From UBA1413 sp964567485 (GTDB lineage: Bacteria > Bacteroidota > Bacteroidia > Bacteroidales > Prolixibacteraceae), in NCBI GenBank assembly GCA_964567485.1, contig CAZMMX010000013.1, positions 1 to 64,000 of the forward strand: a stretch of 64,000 nt of DNA, given 5' to 3'. A model generated the notes under the pieces. It saw only the letters and a program-made list of their open reading frames with translations, ran no database searches and had not been told where the DNA came from. Below are positions 57,099-64,000 of this stretch, piece by piece. A program made the position numbers and the translations under genes. Within the stretch, counting starts at the first letter, position 1. Each line of letters begins with the position of its first letter.

Positions 57099-59990
57099 AT
57101 GAAACACCATCATCAGGCCGGGGGGTTACGCTTTCGTGTGCTGGCCATGCTTTTCCTCTTTCTGATAGCCTCTTCCGGAGTGCAGGCCTTCGAAGGCAAC
57201 GTCCCTGTCACCTTAGAGAAAGTACGGGGCTCTTTCCCGCTGATTGTGCAGGGGGATCCCCTTGCTGTGGTGGTCAGTGGCGGGGATTTTCAGGGAGTGC
57301 AGCGGGCTGCCGGGGATCTGTGCCTTGACCTGGGCCGGGTCAGTGGCCGGGAATCCCGTCTGTATAAGGAGCTTCCCCGGGGTCACAAGAACCTGATCAT
57401 CACCGGCACCCTGGGGATGAGCCCCCTGGTAGATGACCTGGTGGCACGCGGAAAAATCAATCCCCGCGAAATCGAGGGCCAGTGGGAGTCCTCCCTGATA
57501 GAGGTGGTGAAAAATCCCTTTCCGGGGGTTCGTCAGGCCCTGGTGATTGCCGGCAGCGACAAACGGGGAACCATTTTCGGAATCTACGACCTCTCGGCAT
57601 CGATAGGGGTCTCTCCCTGGTATTGGTGGGCCGACGTTCCCGTGAAAAAGGCCGTAAACCTCAGCGTCACCGCCAAAAGGGTGGTGCTCCACGCTCCCAG
57701 GGTGAAATACCGGGGGATCTTCATCAACGATGAAGCCCCGGCCCTCAGCGGCTGGGTATTCGAAAAATTCGGGGCTTTCAACCATGCCTTTTATGAAAAT
57801 GTATTTGAACTGATCCTGCGCATGAAGGGGAATTTCCTGTGGCCTGCCATGTGGGGCAGGGCTTTCTATGACGATGATCCCCTGAACCCCGCCCTGGCCG
57901 ATGCCTATGGCGTGGTCATCGGGACCTCCCATCACGAACCCATGATGCGTGCCCATGATGAATGGCGCCGCTTTGGCAAGGGCCCCTGGAATTACCAGGA
58001 GAACCCCGATACCCTCAGGGAATTCTGGCGCACCGGGATTTCCAGGATGGGAAATTATGAAAGCCTGGTCACCGTGGGCATGCGCGGTGACGGCGACGAA
58101 CCCATGAGCCGTGATGCCAACATCTCCCTGCTCGAAAAGATCATCGCCGATCAGCGGGAAATCATTGAGCAGGTCACCGGCAGGGAAGCCTCCAAAACAC
58201 CCCAGGTGTGGGCCCTCTACAAGGAGGTGCAGGATTATTACGACCTGGGAATGAGGGTTCCCGACGATGTGACCCTGATGCTTTGTGATGACAACTGGGG
58301 CAACGTACGCAAACTCCCCCCTCCCGGCGCTCCTGAACGCAACGGCGGATATGGCATGTATTACCATTTCGACTATGTCGGAGGACCCCGGAATTATAAA
58401 TGGCTAAATACCAATCCTATCCCACGGGTGTGGGAACAGATGAACCTCACCTACCGCCATGGGGTCGACCGCATATGGGTGGTCAACGTGGGGGATATCA
58501 AACCCATGGAGTTTCCCACCCAATTCTTCCTCGACATGGCCTGGGATCCTGAAGCCATGACCATGGAACTGATGGAGGGTTATTCGCTGCGGTGGGCCAG
58601 GGCGTTCTTCGGGGAGGACCATGCTGCCGAGATTGCCCGTATGGTCGATACCTACGGACGCTTCAACGGACGGCGCAAACCCGAACTTCTCGATCCTTCG
58701 ACCTACAGTCTGGTGAACTACCGGGAGGCCGAAAGAGTGGCTGCCGGTTATAACGCCCTGGCGGAAGAGGCCCGGCGCCTCAGTGAAAAACTCCCCGCAG
58801 AAACCCGCGATGCCTTCTTCCAGCTGCTGCTCTTTCCCATCGAGGCATGTGCCAACCTTAACGACCTCTATGTGACCGCGGGTAAAAACCGCCTTTACGC
58901 CAGCCAGGGACGCTCCACCACCAACAGCCTCGCTCATAGGGTCACTGACCTCTTCCTGCGTGATTCCCTCCTCACCCTTCAGTATAACCGGGAGCTGTCG
59001 GGCGGAAAATGGAACCACATGATGGACCAGACCCATATCGGTTATTTCTGGTGGCAGGAACCTCCCCGGAATATCATGCCCCGTGTGCAAACCATCCCCC
59101 TCCCTGAAGAGGAGATCATGCGCGTGGCCGTCGAAGGTTCCCCTGACTTCCTGGGCGAGGGAGACTCCTGTAAATTTATCACGCAGCTCGATACCTGGCA
59201 TACCGATTCTACCTATGCCGATATTTACGCGGCCGGAACCCTTCCCATCGGGTATACCATCACCTGTGACGCTCCCTGGCTCAGCATAGTGCCGCGGCAG
59301 GGAACCATCAGCGGGGAAGAACGGATCTGGCTTTCATCCGCAGGCGGGGAAGTCCCCACGGGAATTCACACCGTCACCGTAACCATCACTCCCCGGAAAG
59401 GGGACCCCATTACCCTTTTTCTGGAGGTGTTTCACCCGGAACCCCTGCCCTCAGGATTCCTGGGGTTTGCGGAAAGCAACGGCCACTTCTCCATTGAGGC
59501 CGCCCATTTCTCAAGGAAAAGTGAAAAAAACGGAGTGACCTGGGAAGAGGTGCCCGGACTCGGCCGCACGCTCTCGGGGATGACGACCTTCCCGGTCACC
59601 GCTCCCGGCGATTCCCAGCCCGCGAATAATCCCACCCTGGAATATGACCTCTGGTTCCACACCTCAGGCGAGGCAGAAGTCATCCTGGCACTCTCCCCGA
59701 CGCTGGACTATTTCGGGGCGGGGAAACGGGTGGCCGTAGCCATCGATGATCAGCCCCCCCGCATCCTCGACATCCACGGGAATTACACCAACAGGGATTG
59801 GGAAGAGTGGATGCGTAACAATATCATTTACGTTTCCGGCAAGCATACGATTTCCGCTCCCGGGAAACACCGGCTTACCATCACCAGGATAGACCCGGGA
59901 GTCGTGGTGCAGAAAATCATCATCGATACCGGGGGGGTACAAAAGAGCTTCCTGGGACCACCGGCATTTCCGATGGTTTCAGGGCAATAA
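57099..59990 (+). CDS. GH115 alpha-glucuronidase, secreted
   Basis: A 963-residue exported enzyme of family GH115, which removes (4-O-methyl)glucuronic acid from xylan side chains. It starts at ATG 57099 with a signal peptide (ending SSGVQA-F). Family stretches include GIYDLSASIGVSPWYWWADVP, RGIFINDEAP, LRMKGNFLWPAMWGRAF and GTSHHEPMMRAHDEW. A C-terminal region (about 690-960) holds the extra beta domains usual for the family. The glycosylasparaginase gene follows 18 bp later, an uncommon pairing. Confidence 0.93.
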   Translation: MKHHHQAGGLRFRVLAMLFLFLIASSGVQAFEGNVPVTLEKVRGSFPLIVQGDPLAVVVSGGDFQGVQRAAGDLCLDLGRVSGRESRLYKELPRGHKNLIITGTLGMSPLVDDLVARGKINPREIEGQWESSLIEVVKNPFPGVRQALVIAGSDKRGTIFGIYDLSASIGVSPWYWWADVPVKKAVNLSVTAKRVVLHAPRVKYRGIFINDEAPALSGWVFEKFGAFNHAFYENVFELILRMKGNFLWPAMWGRAFYDDDPLNPALADAYGVVIGTSHHEPMMRAHDEWRRFGKGPWNYQENPDTLREFWRTGISRMGNYESLVTVGMRGDGDEPMSRDANISLLEKIIADQREIIEQVTGREASKTPQVWALYKEVQDYYDLGMRVPDDVTLMLCDDNWGNVRKLPPPGAPERNGGYGMYYHFDYVGGPRNYKWLNTNPIPRVWEQMNLTYRHGVDRIWVVNVGDIKPMEFPTQFFLDMAWDPEAMTMELMEGYSLRWARAFFGEDHAAEIARMVDTYGRFNGRRKPELLDPSTYSLVNYREAERVAAGYNALAEEARRLSEKLPAETRDAFFQLLLFPIEACANLNDLYVTAGKNRLYASQGRSTTNSLAHRVTDLFLRDSLLTLQYNRELSGGKWNHMMDQTHIGYFWWQEPPRNIMPRVQTIPLPEEEIMRVAVEGSPDFLGEGDSCKFITQLDTWHTDSTYADIYAAGTLPIGYTITCDAPWLSIVPRQGTISGEERIWLSSAGGEVPTGIHTVTVTITPRKGDPITLFLEVFHPEPLPSGFLGFAESNGHFSIEAAHFSRKSEKNGVTWEEVPGLGRTLSGMTTFPVTAPGDSQPANNPTLEYDLWFHTSGEAEVILALSPTLDYFGAGKRVAVAIDDQPPRILDIHGNYTNRDWEEWMRNNIIYVSGKHTISAPGKHRLTITRIDPGVVVQKIIIDTGGVQKSFLGPPAFPMVSGQ

Positions 59991-60008
59991 CCATAAAAAC
60001 AGGGGAAT

Positions 60009-60995
60009 ATGGTATCACGACGTGATTTTATGACGATGGCAGGGGGGGCCCTTGGCGGGATCCTTCTGGAGGGGAAGCCGCTGATGGCGGCACCCCTGAA
60101 GAGCCAGGGAAAGGCGGTGGTCGTCTCTACATGGAATTTCGGGGCAGCGGCCAACGAGGCTGCCTGGGAGATTCTGGCCGGTGGTGGTTATGCCCTTGAT
60201 GCCGCCGAAGCCGGTGCCCGGGTGCCTGAAGCCGACCCGGCGGTGATTTCGGTGGGCTACGGAGGATTACCCGACGCACGCGGAAAGGTTACCCTCGATG
60301 CCTGCATCATGGACGAGAAGGGAAATGCCGGGTCTGTCACCTTCCTGGAAGATATCATCCATGCCATTTCGGTCGCCCGCCAGGTGATGGAAAAAACCCC
60401 CCATGTGATGCTCTCGGGAAAGGGAGCCCGCGATTTCGCCCTGGCCAACGGTTTCAAAAGGGAAAACCTGCTCACCCCCACAGCCCGTAAAGCCTGGCAG
60501 AAATGGAAAAAGGAGGGCGGAGGCTTTAAACCGGTCATCAATATTGAAAAGGAGATCCTCAGAAATCACGACACCATAGGACTCCTGGCCCTCGACAGCC
60601 GGGGAAGGCTCTGCGGAGCCACCACTACCAGCGGTATGGCCTTCAAAATGCACGGAAGGGTCGGTGATTCCCCCATAGCAGGGGCGGGCCTTTTTGTCGA
60701 CGGAAGGGTGGGGGGTGCCGTGGCTACCGGCTCGGGAGAACTGGTCATGAAAACCCTCGGCTCTTTCCTGGTCGTTGAACTGATGCGCAATGGTCTCTCC
60801 CCGGCGGAAGCTTGTAAAGAAGCCGTCCACCGCATCGTCACTACCCTGACCGGCACCCAGGAACACCAGATTGGTTACCTGGCCCTTCACATCAGCGGGG
60901 AGACAGGAGCCTTCAGCCTGCAACCGGGATTCGAATACGCCCTGCGCAACGACGAAGGCTCCCGGTTGGTTCAGGCTCCCTCATGGCTCCCCTGA
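60009..60995 (+). CDS. N4-(beta-N-acetylglucosaminyl)-L-asparaginase, Tat-exported
   Basis: A 328-residue Ntn-hydrolase that splits the GlcNAc-Asn bond left after glycoprotein breakdown. The precursor should self-cleave before Thr189 in RNHDTIGLLALD, giving alpha and beta chains; GDSPIAGAGLF and ATGSGE of the beta chain are present. The N-terminus is a Tat signal (MVSRRDFMTMAGGALGG), so it is exported folded. It follows GH115 by 18 bp; a GH92 mannosidase at 40-42 kb could act earlier on the same N-glycans. Confidence 0.93.
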   Translation: MVSRRDFMTMAGGALGGILLEGKPLMAAPLKSQGKAVVVSTWNFGAAANEAAWEILAGGGYALDAAEAGARVPEADPAVISVGYGGLPDARGKVTLDACIMDEKGNAGSVTFLEDIIHAISVARQVMEKTPHVMLSGKGARDFALANGFKRENLLTPTARKAWQKWKKEGGGFKPVINIEKEILRNHDTIGLLALDSRGRLCGATTTSGMAFKMHGRVGDSPIAGAGLFVDGRVGGAVATGSGELVMKTLGSFLVVELMRNGLSPAEACKEAVHRIVTTLTGTQEHQIGYLALHISGETGAFSLQPGFEYALRNDEGSRLVQAPSWLP

Positions 60996-61005
60996 CCATC
61001 GGGTG

Positions 61006-61338
61006 TCAGTAACGCCTGTTCCCGTAACCTCCCTCCCTCCTGTGCGGGGGAGCTTCCCCTCTTCTCACAAAAGGCTTCCTCGAGGACGGCTGATCCTCAC
61101 GGGGCCGCGCTTCCTTGACGACCATCTGCTTCCCTTCAACCTCAGAATCGTTCAGAGCTTCTATGGCAGCCCTGGCTTCATCATCATTTTTCATCTCGAC
61201 AAATCCATAACCCTTGGAATTGCCAGTCTCCCTGTCAAAAATCACCTTGGCGGAAACCACTTCCCCGAACTCCTTGAAGAGCTCTTCCAGGTCCTGGCCG
61301 GTGGTGGCCGGACTCAGTTTTGCAACAAACAAATTCAT
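61006..61338 (-). CDS. RRM-domain RNA-binding protein
   Basis: A 110-residue single-RRM protein with RNP2 LFVAKL (3-8) and RNP1 KGYGFVEM (42-49), then a short basic Arg/Gly tail (about 85-110). Similar small RRM proteins occur widely in Bacteroidota and cyanobacteria and are often cold- or stress-linked. It converges with the glycosylasparaginase gene, 10 bp apart. Its leader carries a duplicated GATATAAAA motif (61345-61363). Confidence 0.93.
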   Translation of the reverse strand: MNLFVAKLSPATTGQDLEELFKEFGEVVSAKVIFDRETGNSKGYGFVEMKNDDEARAAIEALNDSEVEGKQMVVKEARPREDQPSSRKPFVRRGEAPPHRREGGYGNRRY

Positions 61339-61473
61339 AAAAGAGATATAAAAGATATAAAAGGAAATCGCCCTTTGGGGTGAATTCCTTGTTGTAAAAT
61401 AGCAAGAATTTATGACATATAAAAGTATTTCGCTCTCTTTTTTTTAGGGGGCTGCATGATAGGGGAGGGTACA

Positions 61474-61509
61474 GAAAAAAAGAAGCCGCCTCGGGTGAGA
61501 CGGCTTCTT
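61474..61509 (-). terminator. terminator after the OmpA gene
   Basis: Stem AAGAAGCCG (61480-61488) / CGGCTTCTT (61501-61509), with an inner CTC/GAG extension, and a run of A on the plus strand that gives a U-tract on the minus transcript. Confidence 0.88.
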
Positions 61510-61543
61510 GATGTAAGGTGAGAAGTTTGAATTCAGTATTCTC

Positions 61544-62923
61544 TTATTTTACGCTGAGGTCGATTTCGGCCCTGCGGTTCTTTTCCCTGTTGGTCTTGCT
61601 GGTGTTGGGCACTGCGGGCTGGGTTTCGCCATAGCCTTTGGAGCCTACATAAGCGTTGTTCAAACCCTTGGTGAGGAGGTATTTGACCACTTCCTGGGCG
61701 CGTCTTTCGGAGAGACCCTGGTTGTAGCGGGTCGAACCGATGCTGCAGGTATGGCCATTGACCACGACTTCATATTCTTTGCAGTCTCCCAGTTTGGACA
61801 CGAAAGCATCGAGGGCTGACATTCCGTCGGGACGGAGGGTGGAGCGGTCGAAGTCAAAGTAGACGGGGTCGACATCAAAGTCGATGCAGGTCACGGGGCA
61901 GCCTTTGTTTTCCTTGGTTCCGGCCTCGTTGGGGCACTGGTCTTCACAGTCGATGATCCCATCACCGTCGGTGTCGATCGGGCAACCCTTGGCGTCAACG
62001 GCACATCCTTTCGGCGTGTCGGGGCATTCGTCCTTCGGATCGGGCACGCCGTCACCGTCGGTGTCGGGGCAACCATTGAATTTCTTCAGTCCGGGAACAT
62101 CGGGGCATTCGTCGAGGTGGTCGGCAATACCATCACCATCCTTGTCGGGACAGCCGTTGAGGCTGGCAAGACCCGGGGTGTCAGGACAGTCATCCTTGTA
62201 GTCGGGCACGCCGTCACCATCCCTGTCGAGGGGGCAACCATCGGCATCCACGGCCACTCCGGCCGGAGTGTTGGGACATTTATCCTTCCTGTCGGGCACA
62301 CCGTCACCATCGCTGTCCTTGGCTTTTCCAAGACCGAAGTCCATACCGGCCGTAATGGCAATGTGGCTGTCTTTGATGTCGGTAATTCCTTCGGGACTGT
62401 AGTTGTCCTCAAGACCCGGTTTCAGACCATCGAAATATTTCCCTTCAAGGTAAATGTTGTTTTTACCACTTCCTACCGGAATCCTGAAACCCAGACCTGC
62501 ATCGAAGTCCAGTTTGGATTCGGAATTGTCGGTCAGCAGGGTGGGACCCGCAAAAAGATAGGGCTGAATTTTGGCATTCGAGGAGAACAATTTGTCATTA
62601 GCCAGTTTGTACTTCAGGTTCAGTGCGACAGTGGTAAAGTCAGACTTCGCGCTCTCACCGGAACTTACCAGGTCAATGTTACGGAAACCGGCATTCCCCT
62701 TAAGCACGGCATCAAAAGAAGGACTCAAATACCTGCCCAGGGATAATTCTGAAGTAAGGAACAGGCTCTTCCATGCGTTATGCTCTTCTCCCCCCAGTAA
62801 CTCCTGCCTGTGTGAGAAATATGGACCTGCACCTAGTCCTAATGCCCACTTATTGTCAGAGGTCTGCGCCACCACAATCAGTGTCATAAGGTTAGCTAAG
62901 AAAAACAGTGTAACTTTTTTCAT
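61544..62923 (-). CDS. OmpA-family outer-membrane protein with thrombospondin type 3 repeats
   Basis: A 459-residue protein: signal peptide (to about 19), an N-terminal outer-membrane beta-barrel (about 20-200), about five calcium-binding TSP3 repeats (DxDGDGVPDxxDxCP type, about 203-345), and a C-terminal OmpA domain that grips peptidoglycan (VVNGHTCSIGSTRYNQGLSERRAQEV). It ties the outer membrane to the wall and is usually abundant. A TAGTTTTG box lies 70 bp upstream, and a strong terminator follows. Confidence 0.95.
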   Translation of the reverse strand: MKKVTLFFLANLMTLIVVAQTSDNKWALGLGAGPYFSHRQELLGGEEHNAWKSLFLTSELSLGRYLSPSFDAVLKGNAGFRNIDLVSSGESAKSDFTTVALNLKYKLANDKLFSSNAKIQPYLFAGPTLLTDNSESKLDFDAGLGFRIPVGSGKNNIYLEGKYFDGLKPGLEDNYSPEGITDIKDSHIAITAGMDFGLGKAKDSDGDGVPDRKDKCPNTPAGVAVDADGCPLDRDGDGVPDYKDDCPDTPGLASLNGCPDKDGDGIADHLDECPDVPGLKKFNGCPDTDGDGVPDPKDECPDTPKGCAVDAKGCPIDTDGDGIIDCEDQCPNEAGTKENKGCPVTCIDFDVDPVYFDFDRSTLRPDGMSALDAFVSKLGDCKEYEVVVNGHTCSIGSTRYNQGLSERRAQEVVKYLLTKGLNNAYVGSKGYGETQPAVPNTSKTNREKNRRAEIDLSVK

Positions 62924-62993
62924 ATTTATTAAATTTAAAGTTGATTTAATTCCAGCTATATATAAAATTATGCACTTTATAAATAGTGTAATA

Positions 62994-63001
62994 CAAAACT
63001 A
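62994..63001 (-). promoter_or_regulatory. -7 box candidate for the OmpA gene
   Basis: Minus-strand TAGTTTTG in a very AT-rich leader; expected transcription start near 62987, giving a leader of about 64 bases. -33 element unclear. Confidence 0.45.
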
Positions 63002-63073
63002 ACTAAATATTTTTAATCTTTGAGCTTGTTAACGTGATTATTGCTCTAAAATTTATCAATAATTTTTTCAACA

Positions 63074-63616
63074 TTGTTCGCAATCATTGACATCGAGACT
63101 ACAGGGACTGTTTATAAATACGGAAGGATAACCGAGATAGCGGTATATGTTCACAACGGGGAATCCGTTACCGGTTCTTTTTCCACGCTGATCAATCCCG
63201 AAATGGATATTCCTCGGCCTGTTTCGCGAATTACAGGAATCACCAATGCGATGGTGGCCGGTGCCCCCCGTTTTTTCGAAATTGCCCGTGATCTGGCAGA
63301 AATCACTGCCGGGAAGACTTTTGTGGCCCACAACGCCCGTTTCGATTACGGCTTCATCAGGGAGGAGTACCAACGGCTGGGATTCGATTTCCATAGAAAG
63401 ACCCTGTGTACGGTACAACTCTCCCGTAAGCTGCTGCCCGGCCATGCCTCCTATTCCCTGGGCAACCTCTGCGCTGACCTCGAAATTGACATCCATGACC
63501 GCCACAGAGCTGCCGGCGATGCCCTGGCCACCGTCAGACTTTTCGAAATACTTCTGGAAAAGAACAAAGAAATCAGGATGACCTCAGCACCCGGAAAAAA
63601 CGGCGCCCTCTTCTGA
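63074..63616 (+). CDS. DEDDh 3'-5' exonuclease (DnaQ-like)
   Basis: A 180-residue stand-alone exonuclease domain: Asp6 and Glu8 in IIDIETTG, Asp in HNARFDYGF and the His/Asp pair in HRAAGDALAT make up the DEDDh set. It resembles the DNA polymerase III epsilon domain but is much shorter than UvrC-fused forms. The start is TTG: the frame is closed upstream by a stop at 63047 and contains no ATG or GTG that would not delete the first motif. Confidence 0.87.
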   Translation: MFAIIDIETTGTVYKYGRITEIAVYVHNGESVTGSFSTLINPEMDIPRPVSRITGITNAMVAGAPRFFEIARDLAEITAGKTFVAHNARFDYGFIREEYQRLGFDFHRKTLCTVQLSRKLLPGHASYSLGNLCADLEIDIHDRHRAAGDALATVRLFEILLEKNKEIRMTSAPGKNGALF

Positions 63617-63626
63617 ATCCTAAACC

Positions 63627-64000
63627 TTATTGCTCCTCATCCCCGGTGCCCGCTTCCCCCGGAACTCCTTCCGCCCCGGAAACGTCACTCCCTTCAGGCG
63701 CCTCAGAACCCTCAGAGACCTCCTCTTCGGTGAAATCGAGCAACTCCTTTTCCTGTAAAAGGTTATACCATATCAGAATCTTCCTGATATCGGAAATGTA
63801 AACCCTGTCACGGTCGTAGTCGGGAACTACCGTCTCAAAATAACGCCTGATTTCCTGGTCCGTAGCCTTGGGAGAACCCGTTGATCCCCCCTGGGTCTGA
63901 CCGGCAATTCTCTTCAGAATCTCCTTCAGGGGAATATCCCCCCCCGTGGTGTACACAGCTATATCTTCGAGCGAACTGATCTTGGCCGTGGCACTCACCG
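63627..64000 (-). CDS. DUF5606 protein, N-terminus outside the window
   Basis: A partial protein of at least 123 residues. The visible part matches the second half of the Bacteroidota DUF5606 family (ISSLEDIAVYTTGGDIPL and VPDYDRDRVYISDIRKILIWYNLL), followed by a Glu/Gly/Ser-rich tail. In the family a further ~45 residues precede this, so the true start lies beyond base 64000; the Met at 63998 is internal. Function unknown. It converges with the exonuclease gene, 10 bp apart. Confidence 0.85.
   Translation of the reverse strand, partial: VSATAKISSLEDIAVYTTGGDIPLKEILKRIAGQTQGGSTGSPKATDQEIRRYFETVVPDYDRDRVYISDIRKILIWYNLLQEKELLDFTEEEVSEGSEAPEGSDVSGAEGVPGEAGTGDEEQ

Overview
The window reads as a Bacteroidota chromosome segment, probably a scaffold from an assembled or metagenome-derived genome, because it contains a 100-N gap. 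The evidence for Bacteroidota is a BACON domain, a TonB receptor with a carboxypeptidase-regulatory-like N-terminal domain, a FeoA-FeoB fusion with its Cys-rich companion, DUF5606 and DUF5715 proteins, an OmpA protein with thrombospondin type 3 repeats, weak Shine-Dalgarno sites, and several TAnnTTTG boxes of the Bacteroidota -7 type ahead of genes. GC is high for the phylum. I see no rRNA, tRNA, CRISPR array, phage or insertion sequence.

Layout. 0-6.6 kb (minus strand) is the oxidative start of the TCA cycle: aconitase, a eukaryote-type isocitrate dehydrogenase with NADP determinants, a bacterial-type isocitrate dehydrogenase with NAD determinants, and citrate synthase. A 55-bp tandem repeat array holding the N gap splits it. 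7.0-7.6 kb is a HicAB toxin-antitoxin pair. 7.8-15 kb (minus) holds an M3 peptidase lipoprotein, a GH13 lipoprotein and the FeoAB iron(II) transporter with its accessory protein. 15.2-17.9 kb holds an unknown acidic protein and a secreted C39-like peptidase with a BACON domain.

18.0-37.9 kb is the most interesting part: 14 genes on one strand with no intervening reverse gene. They encode five PQQ-like beta-propellers, one NHL-like propeller, a tiny four-Cys exported protein, a Tat-exported polyferredoxin, a NapH/NosR-type membrane polyferredoxin, a NuoE-NuoF-ferredoxin fusion, a GltD-like FAD protein that lacks its NAD(P) domain, a GT4 glycosyltransferase, and an ABC ATPase with a 1079-residue FtsX-type permease. 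I read it as an undescribed redox-linked cell-envelope system; its substrate is unknown.

38-40 kb is a small stress-like group (dodecin, Kbp-like BON-LysM protein, DUF937 protein, LEA-like helical protein). 40-50.5 kb holds GH92, FabD, an orphan sigma-54 regulator, PhzF, a TonB receptor, an M15-like DUF5715 protein and an anaerobic sulfatase-maturase-type radical SAM enzyme. 50.5-57 kb pairs IorAB (ferredoxin-linked 2-oxoacid oxidation) with the E1 and E2 of 2-oxoglutarate dehydrogenase (NAD-linked). 57-64 kb has a GH115 glucuronidase, a Tat-exported glycosylasparaginase, an RRM protein, the OmpA protein, a DEDDh exonuclease and a DUF5606 protein cut by the window edge.

Together the genes fit a heterotrophic polysaccharide and glycoprotein degrader, likely anaerobic or facultative, that can send electrons from 2-oxoacids to either ferredoxin or NAD(P). 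All product calls come from reading the sequence; no database search was run.
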